Source: Corallococcus macrosporus DSM 14697 (GTDB lineage Bacteria; Myxococcota; Myxococcia; Myxococcales; Myxococcaceae). From it: DNA of 64,000 nucleotides. The stretch is from contig NZ_CP022203.1 of assembly GCF_002305895.1 (NCBI RefSeq), positions 2,210,501 to 2,274,500 of the forward strand, written 5' to 3'. Positions 1 to 10,543 of this stretch are shown one piece after another. The position numbers were made by a program, and so were the translations under genes. How positions within the stretch are numbered: position 1 is the first letter of the stretch; every line of letters starts with the position of its first letter. The notes below the pieces were generated by a model. It saw only the letters and a program-made list of their open reading frames with translations, searched no databases and was not told the DNA's origin.

Positions 1-255
1 GCGCTCGCCGGCCTTGAGGTCGGCTGCGGTGACTGCCACACCGCTCTTCTCGTAACGAGTGTTGGGGTCCGTCATCACGTCTTGCTGCTTCCCGTCGCTC
101 GTTTCCACTACGAGAGTGTTCTGCTTCACCTCCTTCATCGTCCCCATGACGTGAACCCCATCCTTGCCGTGGGCGAGGGCTATGGCCGGGGTCAGCAGTG
201 CGAGGGTTATCAGGACGATGCCGGTGAGGCGGGGACGGTGCATGTGGGGCTGCAT
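1..255 (-). CDS. Small exported protein of the copper cluster, C-terminus cut by the window edge
   Basis: Eighty-five codons are visible before the left edge, so the C-terminus is missing. The N-terminus is a signal peptide: a short basic stretch (HRPRL), a hydrophobic core and an ALA-HG cleavage region near residue 28. The mature part is polar and looks like short beta strands (GTMKEVKQNTLVVETSDGK, then a TRYEKSG stretch), which resembles the DUF5666-type small exported beta proteins, though I cannot name the family firmly. The ATG at 255 has an AAGGAG ribosome site nine bases upstream. It follows the cytochrome gene by 28 bases on the same strand and probably belongs to the copA transcript. 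A periplasmic role in copper handling is inferred from position only. Confidence 0.7.
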   Translation of the reverse strand, partial: MQPHMHRPRLTGIVLITLALLTPAIALAHGKDGVHVMGTMKEVKQNTLVVETSDGKQQDVMTDPNTRYEKSGVAVTAADLKAGER

Positions 256-283
256 GGCGTTGCTCTCCTTGTGTGAGTGCGAG

Positions 284-886
284 CTACTGTCCTTCGAGGA
301 ACTCGTCCTCCATGCGCTTCTCGTTGAGCTCATGCTGGGACTGGGGCATGGCGGCCTTTATGTCGTCGAGTTCTTCCGGGCTGAGGCGCGGCAACGTGCG
401 GATGAGCCCGACGAGGGCCCAGCTGTCGTTGTTGCCCGCGTCGTCGTGGGCTTGCCCCCAGGCGGGCATACCCGTCAGCCGGATGCCGTTCTGGATGATC
501 CAGTACAGCTCGCCATCGCTCAGGTCTTGGGTCGGGGCCGCGCGCATGTCGGGGGGGCGTGGATAGAGCCCTTGCCCGATGGGTGTCTGTCCGCTGCCGT
601 CCGCCGCGTGGCAGATGGCGCAGTGGTCACCCCAGTGCGCGCGCGCGTTGGCGAGCGCCTGCGACGGGAGGGGAATGAGCGGATTCTTCAGCTCCCGTGC
701 ACCCGCCGGCATGCTGAAGCTCCGTGCCGCACGTGCCACCTTTGCTTCGAGTGCCGAGGGCTCCTCCCGGGCCGAGAAGCCGCGGCGCGCCACGGCCAGC
801 CCATACACCCCGCCACCCACGCCCAGGACGAGCGCCAGGGCTCCTATCACGGCCAGCCCCCCCACTACGGTACGGCGCAAGGTCAC
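284..886 (-). CDS. Membrane-anchored monohaem cytochrome c
   Basis: A 200-residue c-type cytochrome. Residues 7-32 form one hydrophobic anchor without an obvious cleavage site, so the haem domain should sit on the periplasmic face. The haem site is CAICH (about residues 89-93) and the likely axial methionine is in RLTGMPAW (about residue 140), as in class I cytochromes. I chose the GTG at 886 rather than the longer TTG start at 913 because GAGGAG lies eight bases before it. The gene starts 37 bases after the copA stop and is likely co-transcribed with it. Small cytochromes next to copper ATPases may pass electrons for copper oxidation state control or may be metallated by the system; that link is inference. 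Confidence 0.85.
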   Translation of the reverse strand: MTLRRTVVGGLAVIGALALVLGVGGGVYGLAVARRGFSAREEPSALEAKVARAARSFSMPAGARELKNPLIPLPSQALANARAHWGDHCAICHAADGSGQTPIGQGLYPRPPDMRAAPTQDLSDGELYWIIQNGIRLTGMPAWGQAHDDAGNNDSWALVGLIRTLPRLSPEELDDIKAAMPQSQHELNEKRMEDEFLEGQ

Positions 887-922
887 TGCGTCTTCTCCTC
901 GTGAAGCTGACAAGAACGGTGG

Positions 923-3391
923 TTAGAGGTCGAGCCGCCTGAGCCGCAGGGCATTGGTGATGACGGAGACGGACGAGATGCTCATCGCCGCGCTGGCAAT
1001 CATGGGGCTCAGCAGCAGTCCGAAGAATGGATAGAGGACCCCTGCGGCGATGGGGACGCCGAGCACGTTGTAAATGAACGCAAAGAAGAGGTTCTGGCGG
1101 ATGTTGTGCACGGTACCGCGGCTGAGGTGCCGGGCGCGGACGATGCCGCGGAGATCTCCCTTCACCAGCGTGACAGCAGCGCTCTCCATCGCGATGTCGG
1201 TGCCCGTGCCCATCGCGATGCCCACGTTGGCCTGGGCGAGCGCGGGCGCGTCATTCACGCCGTCTCCGGCCATGGCCACCACCTGCCCCCCGGCCTGCAG
1301 GCGCTTCACCAGTGCGTTCTTCTCCTCGGGGCGCACCTCGGCATGGACTTCGTCAATACCCAGGCGACGGGCCACCGCTTCCGCCGTTGTCCGACTGTCG
1401 CCGGTGAGCATCACGAGGCGCAGCCCGTCGGCCCGCAGCTGCTGGACGGCCTCGGGCGTGGTGGCCTTCACCGGGTCTGCCACGCCCAATAGCCCCGCAG
1501 GTCTGCCGTCCACGGCGACGAACATCACCGTCTGGCCCTCCCGCCGCAGGGACTCCGCCTTCTGCTTGAGTGGCTCGGCGTCGATGCCGAGCCCCTCGAG
1601 GAGCCGGGCATTCCCCAGCGCCACCTGCGCACCGCCCACGCGGCCTGTCACTCCCTGGCCCGTCACGGACTTGAAGCCGGTGGCCTCCGTGAGGACGGCA
1701 CCGCGCTCCTGCGCGCCCTTCACGATGGCGGACGCGAGAGGGTGCTCGCTGCCGCGCTCGATGCTGCCGGCCACGTGAAGCAGCCGCGCCTCGTCAAAGC
1801 CGGGGGCCGGCACCACCGTGGCGAGGCTCGGCCTGCCCTCGGTGAGTGTGCCCGTCTTGTCGACGATGAGAGTGTCCACCTTCGCCAACTCCTCGAGTGC
1901 CGCCGCGTCCCGGATGAGGACGCCGACCTGCGCGCCGCGACCCATGCCCACCACGATGGAGATGGGCGTGGCCAGGCCCAGGGCGCACGGGCACGCGATG
2001 ATGAGGACGGCCACCGCGTTGACCAGCGCGTGGGCGAGGCGGGGCTCCGGCCCCCACAGCCCCCAGACGAACGCCGTCAGGACGGCGATGACCACCACGG
2101 CGGGCACGAACCAGCCGGAGACGGTGTCCGCCAGGCGCTGGATAGGGGCCCGGCTGCGCTGGGCTTCGGCCACCCGCTGCACGATTTGTGAGAGGAGGGT
2201 GTCGCGGCCGACGCGCTCCGCCCGCATCACGAAGCTGCCCGTGCCATTGACAGTCGAGCCCGTCACCCGGCTGCCGGGCGCCTTCTCGGAGGGAATGGGC
2301 TCACCCGTCACCATGGACTCGTCCACGGCGCTCTCGCCCTCCAGGACGATGCCATCCACGGGCACCTTCTCACCCGGGCGGACCCGGAGGCGGTCACCCA
2401 CGTGGACCTGCTCCAACGGAACGTCCTCCTCGCGCCCGTCCTCGCGCAGCAACCGTGCCGTCTTCGGAGCCAGCCCGAGCAGCGCCTTCAAGGCTCCTGA
2501 GGTGGCATGACGGGCCCGGAGCTCCAGCACCTGACCCAGCAGCACCAGCGTGGTGATGACCGCCGCAGCCTCGAAGTACACGGGCACCTGGCCCCCATGG
2601 CCGATGAAGGAGTGGGGCAGGAGGCCGGGGAAGAGGGTGGCGAAGACGCTGAAGCCGTAGGCCGCGCCCGTTCCCAGTGCAATCAGCGTGAACATGTTGA
2701 GGTGCCGGTTGCGCACCGACGCCCAACCCCGCTGGAAGAAAGGGAAGCCGCCCCACAGCACAACGGGCGTCGCGAGGGCGAGCTGCACCCAGGCCATGAG
2801 CGGCCCTGGGACGAGGCGCTGCACGGGCTGCCCGGGAATCATCTCGGACATACCCAGCACGAACAGGGGGAGCGAGAGGGCAAGGCTCACCCAGAAGCGC
2901 CGCCGCATGTCGAGGTACTCCGGGTCCGGCGCTTCCTCAAGGGTGACAGTCCGTGGCTCAAGCGCCATGCCGCAAATGGGGCACGTCCCCGGCTCGGGCC
3001 GAACAATCTCCGGGTGCATCGGGCAGACGTACTCGGTGCGCGTTTGGATGACTGGCTGCTCGGGCTCCAGGGCCATTCCACACTTCGGGCAGGTGCCCGG
3101 GTGGTCCTGCCGCACCTCCGGGTCCATCGGGCAGATGTACGCGGTGCCCGCGGGCGCAGGTGCCGGCGGCGGCTGGGGCTCGGGCGCGAGGTACTTCTGC
3201 GGCTCCGCCTTGAACTTCTCGCGGCACTTCGGGTTGCAGAAGAAGTACGTGTGCCCCTCGTGCACGTGGCTGCCGCCCTTTGCGGCATGGGGGTCCACGA
3301 ACATCCCGCAGACGGGGTCCTTCACTTTGCCCTCCGGCAGGTGTGGAGGGTGGTGCCCGGCGTGGACTTCTGGGGGGGGATGGGTCGTCAT
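923..3391 (-). CDS. copA: Copper-exporting P1B-type ATPase with YHS and two heavy-metal-binding domains
   Basis: An 822-residue P-type ATPase that should pump Cu(I) or a similar soft metal from the cytoplasm. In order: an N-terminal YHS domain (VCGMF, then FFCNPKC), two copies of the CPM..PGTCP.CGM metal-binding module, the membrane domain with the CPC triad in [13 protein letters not shown], the phosphorylation site DKTGTLTEG, the SEHPLA signature of the nucleotide domain, and the hinge [11 protein letters not shown]. It lacks the usual GMTCxxC HMA domain; the YHS plus CPM modules replace it. The ATG at 3391 is preceded by AAGGAAG with seven bases between; the GTG at 3409 is less likely. A sigma-54 promoter and an activator-type dyad lie upstream. 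It heads the run copA, cytochrome c, small exported protein. Confidence 0.93.
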   Translation of the reverse strand: MTTHPPPEVHAGHHPPHLPEGKVKDPVCGMFVDPHAAKGGSHVHEGHTYFFCNPKCREKFKAEPQKYLAPEPQPPPAPAPAGTAYICPMDPEVRQDHPGTCPKCGMALEPEQPVIQTRTEYVCPMHPEIVRPEPGTCPICGMALEPRTVTLEEAPDPEYLDMRRRFWVSLALSLPLFVLGMSEMIPGQPVQRLVPGPLMAWVQLALATPVVLWGGFPFFQRGWASVRNRHLNMFTLIALGTGAAYGFSVFATLFPGLLPHSFIGHGGQVPVYFEAAAVITTLVLLGQVLELRARHATSGALKALLGLAPKTARLLREDGREEDVPLEQVHVGDRLRVRPGEKVPVDGIVLEGESAVDESMVTGEPIPSEKAPGSRVTGSTVNGTGSFVMRAERVGRDTLLSQIVQRVAEAQRSRAPIQRLADTVSGWFVPAVVVIAVLTAFVWGLWGPEPRLAHALVNAVAVLIIACPCALGLATPISIVVGMGRGAQVGVLIRDAAALEELAKVDTLIVDKTGTLTEGRPSLATVVPAPGFDEARLLHVAGSIERGSEHPLASAIVKGAQERGAVLTEATGFKSVTGQGVTGRVGGAQVALGNARLLEGLGIDAEPLKQKAESLRREGQTVMFVAVDGRPAGLLGVADPVKATTPEAVQQLRADGLRLVMLTGDSRTTAEAVARRLGIDEVHAEVRPEEKNALVKRLQAGGQVVAMAGDGVNDAPALAQANVGIAMGTGTDIAMESAAVTLVKGDLRGIVRARHLSRGTVHNIRQNLFFAFIYNVLGVPIAAGVLYPFFGLLLSPMIASAAMSISSVSVITNALRLRRLDL

Positions 3392-3529
3392 CGTCGCGCT
3401 TCCTTTCACCGGAGCTCACGAAGCACCCCATCACCTCTTACAGTTTCGGGTGAATTTGGAGGCGGTCCACGGCTGCCCGCCCGCTTCGAAGGGACGCTTT
3501 CAATGAGGAGGCCTCCCATTGCGGTAACA

Positions 3530-3545
3530 AGCAACCTGGGGGCCA
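3530..3545 (-). promoter_or_regulatory. Sigma-54 promoter of copA
   Basis: Read on the minus strand this is TGGCCCCCAGGTTGCT. It matches the -24/-12 consensus (TGGCACG-N4-TTGCW), with GG and GC exactly 12 bases apart. Transcription would start near 3518, leaving a leader of about 127 bases before the copA ATG. The dyad at 3597-3617 lies about 90 bases upstream of that start, a normal enhancer distance. Confidence 0.72.
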
Positions 3546-3596
3546 GCCATGCCTGAGAGGTAAGTCCGCAGATCTGCTCAGGCGTGTCCCTTCACG

Positions 3597-3617
3597 GCGT
3601 AACCGGTGCTGTTACAC
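3597..3617 (-). promoter_or_regulatory. Probable response-regulator enhancer site upstream of copA
   Basis: On the plus strand this is GCGTAA-N9-TTACAC, a variant of the GTGTRA-N9-TYACAC dyad found at four other places in this island. A further half-site, CGGTTACACCCGG at 3629-3641, lies 12 bases away and is repeated exactly at 17983-17995. Binding by the response regulator encoded at 5947-7347 is inferred from the shared motif and the sigma-54 promoter beside it. Confidence 0.65.
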
Positions 3618-3645
3618 CTCGATGATGTCGGTTACACCCGGTTTG

Positions 3646-3950
3646 CGAACCGCACGGGCGCGCTGGAACATGAGGGCCTGTCAGAACCGCTCCCGCATCT
3701 CCCGATGGCGTGAAGAGCTGGGCGGAACCTACCGCTCCTGGTTCCTCTGGGAGGAGCGCCTGAAGAACTTCTGCTCCATCCACCGCGGCTTGGCGACGGT
3801 GGTGGAGGATATAGAGAAGGGCACCTTCGGCAACGTGTACAAGGGGACGGAGAGTTGGAGCGCCACCGAGAGGCGATGGGTTGCTTCGGGCAGGGGCTCA
3901 CGGCCGTCGAGGCGGTGGCTTGCCGCCTCCATCACTGAGTGTGTGCGGCC
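3646..3950 (+). pseudogene. Possible relic of a coding sequence between copA and the DUF305 gene
   Basis: The interval between copA and the DUF305 gene is more than 500 bases long. On the plus strand, about 3718-3860 translates into a protein-like stretch (WEERLKNF, then VVEDIEKGTFGNVYKG) with normal composition. Reading on in the same frame gives low-quality arginine- and serine-rich sequence, and there is no convincing start. I take it as a fragment left from an older gene, but cannot name the family. The left end of the interval holds the copA promoter and dyad; the rest shows nothing else. Confidence 0.2.
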
Positions 3951-3953
3951 CCG

Positions 3954-4550
3954 CTACGGCTGGCTGCCGTACCAGGCCTTGCGCCAGGCAATCATCTGCC
4001 CAATCTCCTCTGCCTGTGCGTCAATGATTCTGCGGGCAAGGGTGCGGATCTCCGCGATGCTGCTCCGCCGCAGCGCGACGGCTGCCATCTGAATGGCCCC
4101 CGAGTGGTGCGGCATCATCGAGTCGATGAACGCCTTGTCGACATCAGGCTGCTGCGCAAGCTCGTTGGGCATCAGCATTCCGCTGTTCTGCATCTCCGAC
4201 TCGCTCATCATGGTCGGCACGTCCGAGGAGCCGAAGTGGGCCTGCTTGAGGGCCTTCAGTTCGTCGATCTCCTGGCGCTGATCCTGAATCATCTTCGTCG
4301 CCAGTGCCCGGAGCTCCTGGCGCGTCCCTCGCTGCTCCTCGACAATGGCCATCTCGGTGGCCATCTGGTGGTGGGCGGCCATCATGTCGATGAACCGCTC
4401 GTCGGAGTAGTTGCCGTCCACAACGAGCTGTTCGGGGGCGACGCCATCGCCCATGGACATGCTATGGGAACTTGGCTCGTCGTCTCCGCAGCCTGCCACC
4501 ACTGCGAGGAAGACGACCGCCAGGGCACGGCACATCATAGGGGAGCTCAT
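3954..4550 (-). CDS. DUF305-family lipoprotein
   Basis: A 198-residue protein with a lipoprotein signal peptide ending in VVAGC, so the mature protein should be tethered to a membrane by the cysteine near residue 21. After a short Met/His linker (HSMSMGDG) come the two halves of the DUF305 fold, each with the family's Met/His pattern: MMAAHHQMATEMA and MMPHHSGAIQMA. DUF305 proteins are ferritin-like helical proteins often found in copper clusters; direct copper binding is plausible from the Met/His clusters but unproven here. No clear ribosome site precedes the ATG at 4550, and ATG codons four and five codons downstream are alternatives. No sigma-54 promoter is visible in the 206 bases upstream. 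Confidence 0.88.
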   Translation of the reverse strand: MSSPMMCRALAVVFLAVVAGCGDDEPSSHSMSMGDGVAPEQLVVDGNYSDERFIDMMAAHHQMATEMAIVEEQRGTRQELRALATKMIQDQRQEIDELKALKQAHFGSSDVPTMMSESEMQNSGMLMPNELAQQPDVDKAFIDSMMPHHSGAIQMAAVALRRSSIAEIRTLARRIIDAQAEEIGQMIAWRKAWYGSQP

Positions 4551-4756
4551 ATGTTCGCAGCCTCCAGGACCGACGTCCCGTACGCCTCGGCGAGCCGGGG
4601 CACCGGGAACACTCGCAGGACCGGAAGCTGAGCACGGTGCAGTTCCATGTCAGCTGTGAGCGGCGAGGTTACAGCCCTGGCCCGCGAGGCTTGCTTACGC
4701 GGTTTGGCGAACTCGCGCGCACTGCGACTTCAGGCCAGGGCTGCTGTTGGAAGGAG

Positions 4757-5791
4757 TCAGTGCTCGCGGAAGACGAGGCCGTTGGGCTTGGTGCCCACCG
4801 TGAGCGTCTTTCGGATGGTGCGCGAGGCGACGTCCACAACGCTGAGCGTCCCCGCTGTCTGGTTGGTGACGAAGGCGGTGGCACCGTCGGAAGAGAAGGT
4901 GATGCCATGTGCGCCGGCGCCAGTGGCGAGTTCCCCCTGGCGCGTCGTGGTGCCCGCGGCGAAGAAGATGAGCTTGCCGTTGTCAGTGTCCGTCACCCAG
5001 AGGTCACCGTTGGGAGCCGTGGCGGCCATGGCCGGCGTGAATCCCAGTGCGTAGATGCGCGCGACCTCAAGCGTCCCGGAGTTGATAGCGGTCAGGCTTT
5101 TCCCGTCCTCGTTGTCCACGTACATGAGGCCGTCGTTCCCCGGCCAGGCCCCCACGGGGTTGGCACCGACGGGCACTGTCTTCACTACCGCTTTAGTCAC
5201 AGCGTCGATGACAGTGACGCTGTTTGAGTCACCGTTTGCGACGAACGCATACCGCCCATCCTGTGAGAACGTCACCTCCGCGGGCAATGCCCCCACGGTG
5301 ACCGTCTGCTTCGGTTCCAGCGTCCGGCTGTCGAGTACGACGACCGCGCCCGGCTCCGCCATCAACGCCGTCCAGACTTCGGTGCCGTCTGATGAGAAGG
5401 CGCCGTTGTGGGGCATCGCGTCGAACTGCCGCACGGCCCGGGTCTCACCCGTCTTGGCGTCCAGGAGGAGGACTTTGCCCGGCATGGTGTGGCCCGCGTG
5501 GCCGCCGCCGTGCCCTTCACTCAGGTCCATTCCAGGGACGGCCACCACGAGCGAGGTCCCATCTGGGCTCAGGTTGACGTGGTGCGGATATGTCACCGCG
5601 TCCAGTTGGAGGGTACTCGCAACCTCCAACCGCTCCGCGTCGATGACGCTGAGGGAGTGGCTCCCACCATTCACGACGAAGATGACGTCCTTCTCGGCGG
5701 AGGGGAAGGTGTTCAAGTCGTCATCGCAGCCGCTCATGGTCAGTAATGCCAAGGAAGGGAGTGCCCACAGAGTTCGCTTGAGGAGTTCCAT
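4757..5791 (-). CDS. YVTN-type beta-propeller lipoprotein
   Basis: A 344-residue lipoprotein (signal peptide ending in LTMSGC) made of repeats of the YVTN/lactonase-like propeller. Typical blades are FVVNGGSHSLSVIDAERL, FVANGDSNSVTVIDAVTKA and FVTNQTAGTLSVVDVASR, each followed by a variant of the GTKPNG or GANPVG turn. A His-rich loop (EGHGGGHAGHTMPG, near residue 115) could hold copper. Such propellers are common beside copper oxidases, where they may act as metal chaperones or scaffolds; the exact role is unknown. It is 206 bases upstream of the DUF305 gene on the same strand. The 155 bases between it and the response regulator gene contain an AT-rich patch but no recognisable sigma-54 site. 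Confidence 0.85.
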   Translation of the reverse strand: MELLKRTLWALPSLALLTMSGCDDDLNTFPSAEKDVIFVVNGGSHSLSVIDAERLEVASTLQLDAVTYPHHVNLSPDGTSLVVAVPGMDLSEGHGGGHAGHTMPGKVLLLDAKTGETRAVRQFDAMPHNGAFSSDGTEVWTALMAEPGAVVVLDSRTLEPKQTVTVGALPAEVTFSQDGRYAFVANGDSNSVTVIDAVTKAVVKTVPVGANPVGAWPGNDGLMYVDNEDGKSLTAINSGTLEVARIYALGFTPAMAATAPNGDLWVTDTDNGKLIFFAAGTTTRQGELATGAGAHGITFSSDGATAFVTNQTAGTLSVVDVASRTIRKTLTVGTKPNGLVFREH

Positions 5792-5946
5792 CAGTCGAGC
5801 CTTTCGGAATGACCGCGTGATGAGTCAGGTCATGGGAGGGTCAATAAATGTGTTCCATGTGCTATTGCAACTGTGTTTCTATTTTATCTCTGCCGTGGCG
5901 TTGAAGGGAGGGGCGAGGCGTTCCTTGACGTGCGTGGGCTGGACGT

Positions 5947-7343
<1,397 letters not shown>

Positions 7344-7347
<4 letters not shown>

Positions 7348-8840
7348 GGAGTACTCCGGGGGAGATGCAGGGTGAACTCCGCGCCCCGTCCGGGAAGATT
7401 GCGCGGCTGGATATGGCCTCCATGGGCTTGAGCGATGGCCTGCGATACGGCCAGCCCCAGCCCGGTGCCTTGAGGCTTGGTGGTGAAGAAGGGCTCGAAG
7501 AGTCGCTCGTGCGCTTCAGGAGTAAGGCCCGACCCAGTGTCGCTGACAGAAAGCGCCACCTCGCCTTCTCGCGCGTGGATGGCCACCTTCACCTGCCCCG
7601 AGGGTCTCGCGGCCTCCACGGCGTTCTTGACAAGATTGGTGACCACTTGGCGAAGCCGCTGCGGGTGGCCGGCCACCTGGGCGTCGCCCTCCACCGTCAG
7701 GGAAACGTCGGAGAGCTGGATGGACTCCCGTAGCCGGGAGATGACTTCCTCTACCAGCTCTCGCAGCGCCAGCGTCTCCCCCGGAACTTGGAGCGGTCGT
7801 GACAGGTCGAGCAGCCCCTCCACGATGTCACGGCAGCGCAGCGTCTCCTCTTCGATGATGCGCAAGTCGTCCGCCAGCGCACCTTCCGCCTTGCGTTGAA
7901 GCAGACGCACGTAGCCGAGGATGACACCCAGGGGGTTGTTGATTTCATGCGCCACACCCGCTGCGAGGCGGCCAATGCCCGCCAGCCTCTCGCTGTGCAC
8001 GAGGCGCTCCTGGTGCTCACGAAGCGCGGCGGTCATTCGGTTGAACTGTTGCGCCAGCCTTCCGAACTCGTCCGGGCGGTCCAGCGCGATGCGGGTGGTA
8101 AGGTCGCCCGCAGCGATACGGGCCGCGCCGGCCTCCAGCAAGGAGACTGGGCGGGCCACCGAACGGCCAATGTAGAGGCCCACGCCGACGGCGAGGAGGG
8201 CCGCAGCGGCCAGGATTGCGAGCGTCCATCGGAAACTGGCGTGTTGAACCGTGCTCGCGTGCTCCTCGAAATTCCCAATAGCGCGCTCGTAGTGCGAAGC
8301 CAGGGTGTCAGCGCTCTCCTGGATGACGCCGACCAACTCCAGTGCCCGGGCGTGCTCGCGGACCGCCGTGTCGCGGTCCCTCCGCAGTACAGCGGGCACA
8401 AATGCCTCTCGGAAGAGCAGGTCCAGCTCCGCCGTGGTGCGGCGGATTGTGTCCACCTGGGCTTGCTCAGCGGGGGTATCCGCCTGGGCCTGGACCTCAT
8501 CGAGGAGCGCTAGTGCGCGGCGATGGGCGCCGTCGTAGAGCGGCAGGTGGCTGGCGTTGCCGAGGATGAGGGTATGCGCCAGGTGCGCGTAGATGTCCCG
8601 CACCGCGGTCGCCAGCGACAGCGTGGTACGCACGGCGGTTTCCTGCCGCCTCACGCTGTGCAGCGCCTCGTGAATCTCTGCCATGCCCTCGAGCGCAGCG
8701 TAGGCCGCCGCGCCGAAGGCCAGGACGAGGAGCGAGAAGGCGTATAGGAGCCTGCGAGCGGTTCCAGACACAACATCCCCCAGCGAACGAGAGCTGGGGA
8801 TTAGCAATCGACGGGCCAACGCGTCGTTCGCTTTAAACAC
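7344..8840 (-). CDS. Membrane histidine kinase paired with the sigma-54 regulator
   Basis: A 498-residue sensor kinase. Two membrane segments (about residues 32-52 and 205-228) flank a periplasmic, helix-rich sensing region of about 150 residues. They are followed by a HAMP linker (RPVSLLEAGAARIAAGDL), the HisKA phospho-acceptor box AGVAHEINNPLG, the N box NLVKNAVEA, and the G boxes SDTGSGL and GTGLGLAV of the ATPase domain. The GTG at 8840 has AGGAG nine bases upstream. No sensor motif for copper is evident. A 21-bp dyad of the shared type lies 50 bases before the start, which suggests autoregulation, although no -24/-12 promoter is visible here. Confidence 0.93.
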
Positions 8841-8889
8841 CTGAATTTACTCCTGCCCAGGCTTCGTTCTCGTTGGTGAGAGGGGTGGG

Positions 8890-8910
8890 GTGTGATTGAT
8901 AAGGTCACAC
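8890..8910 (-). promoter_or_regulatory. Dyad operator before the kinase/regulator operon
   Basis: GTGTGA-N9-TCACAC, with perfect six-base arms and the same nine-base spacing as the site upstream of cusC. It sits between the oxidase gene end and the kinase start. No sigma-54 promoter could be found nearby on either strand, so the site may work on an ordinary promoter, perhaps as feedback control. Confidence 0.6.
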
Positions 8911-8986
8911 TGTGATGAGCCGGGAGACCCGATTCCAGACTTGGCTCAGAGGGATTTTTCGGTGCGTGGGCCGCCGTGTAGAGGGC

Positions 8987-10429
8987 TCATTGGGAGTCCT
9001 CCGCGCGGACATCCACCAACGTCATCATCCCGGACTCGGCGTGTTCCTGGATGTGGCAGTGGAGCATCCACGCCCCCACGTCCTGCGGGAACATCGCGAC
9101 GTCCACCGTCTCTCTCGGTCCGATGAGCACCGTGTCGCGCCAGTGCCCCTCGTCCACGGGGGTGCCGTCGCGCGCCACCACGCGGAAGAACTGGCCATGC
9201 ACGTGCATGGGGTGCAGGCGGTAGGACTCATTGACGAAGCGCAGCTTGGCCCACTGGTACGCAGGGAGCCGGTAGACTCGGTGGTGTGCGGAGGCATGCT
9301 CCCCCTCGTGCCGGAAGGCCTCGTCATTGATGGTCCACTCGATGCCAAAGGGGCCTCCCTGCCTGGCGTTCAGTCGGAAGGTTTCCGAGGGGGGCAGTGC
9401 GCGCGCCGTGGCGAGGTGGGGGGCCGGCATCGTGGCCGCTTCAGTCTTCGCGGGCGGCGACACCGCCTCTCCAGATACCGCCAGCGTGGCGAGAAGGAAC
9501 GGCCTGCGTGTGAAGCGGTCCACCACCTCCAGCCGCTGCCCGCTCAGCGCCTCGGGGACGATGAAGTCCAGGTCGACGCGGTTGCCCGGAGCGAGTTCCA
9601 GGCGGGAGGCAGGCAGCGGCCGGTCGGTTGCCAGCGCGTCGACTGCGATGACAGATGCGTCCAGTCCGTCGAAGGAAGGCGCGAATACACGCCCATTGGC
9701 GACGTTGACCAGCCGCAGGCGCACCCGCTCGCCGGGCCGCAGCGCGACCTCTGGCTGGGAAACCCCGTTTACCGTTGAAACTTGGCCCCATCGGCCGTCG
9801 TGCGCGAGGTCGTGGCGCGTGTTGAATCGGGCATCGACCTGGCCACTCGTGTCGAGGCGCCAGTCGTCGAGCACCCAGACGAGCTCGCGTGTGAAGAGCC
9901 TGGGTTCCCGGTCTTCCACGATGAGGACACCGAAAAGCCCGCGCTCAACCTGCTCGCTCCCTCGCAGGTGCGGGTGGAACCAGAACGTGCCTGCATCCTT
10001 CAACTTGAACTCGTAGACGAAGGTGTCCCCGGGCGGGATGGGGGGCTGTGTCACCCCGGGCACGCCGTCCATCCCGTTTGGAAGCCGGATGCCGTGCCAG
10101 TGAATGGTCGTGGGTTGCGGCAGCTTGTTGGTGAAGCGCACCCGGACCGTGTCCCCTTGGTTGGCGCGGAGGGTGGGGCCGGGCACCTGGCCGTTGTATG
10201 CCCAGACCTCCAGACTCCTCCCATCCAGGAGCGGTAGGACGGTTGGGGCCGCGACGAGTTCGAACTCGCGCACGTGGCCCGTGGATGGGACGTCCTCCGG
10301 GTAGGGCGATGCGGAGCGCGGCTGCCGGGCCGGCGTCCCGGCATCATCCTTCTGGCCGAGACTGACTGCCGCGAGCACGGCGAGGAAAGCAACGAGAGCC
10401 GCCCCGATGAGCCATGGATTGCGATGCAT
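8987..10429 (-). CDS. Multicopper oxidase, cuproxidase type
   Basis: A 480-residue three-domain multicopper oxidase that should oxidise Cu(I) or organic reductants in the periplasm with O2. An uncleaved-looking or cleavable hydrophobic segment is at residues 6-25. The four copper-binding motifs are all present: HWHGIRLPNG, FWFHPHLRG, HPMHVHGQ and the type 1/type 3 signature HCHIQEHAESGMM, whose last methionine is the usual axial residue. The ATG at 10429 has GGAAG close upstream. The gene follows cusA by 114 bases on the same strand, with only a weak inverted repeat between them, so it may be the last gene of the cusC-cusB-cusA transcript or have its own weak promoter. Confidence 0.92.
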   Translation of the reverse strand: MHRNPWLIGAALVAFLAVLAAVSLGQKDDAGTPARQPRSASPYPEDVPSTGHVREFELVAAPTVLPLLDGRSLEVWAYNGQVPGPTLRANQGDTVRVRFTNKLPQPTTIHWHGIRLPNGMDGVPGVTQPPIPPGDTFVYEFKLKDAGTFWFHPHLRGSEQVERGLFGVLIVEDREPRLFTRELVWVLDDWRLDTSGQVDARFNTRHDLAHDGRWGQVSTVNGVSQPEVALRPGERVRLRLVNVANGRVFAPSFDGLDASVIAVDALATDRPLPASRLELAPGNRVDLDFIVPEALSGQRLEVVDRFTRRPFLLATLAVSGEAVSPPAKTEAATMPAPHLATARALPPSETFRLNARQGGPFGIEWTINDEAFRHEGEHASAHHRVYRLPAYQWAKLRFVNESYRLHPMHVHGQFFRVVARDGTPVDEGHWRDTVLIGPRETVDVAMFPQDVGAWMLHCHIQEHAESGMMTLVDVRAEDSQ

Positions 10430-10543
10430 AAAGTTCTTCCAAGAATGAAGGATTTAGACGCCCTCGCTCCGCATCCATATACGAGCGGGGAGGGGCGCAA
10501 GGCCGCCTAGGCAGAGCAGCCTGGCCGGCCCTGGCGGAGAGGG

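Noticed and set aside
8841-8986. A sigma-54 promoter at the kinase/regulator operon
   Set aside because: No GG-N10-GC pair with supporting bases occurs on the minus strand between the dyad and the GTG at 8840.
10430-10543. A terminator between cusA and the first oxidase gene
   Set aside because: Only a five-base inverted repeat with a long loop is present; not enough to call.
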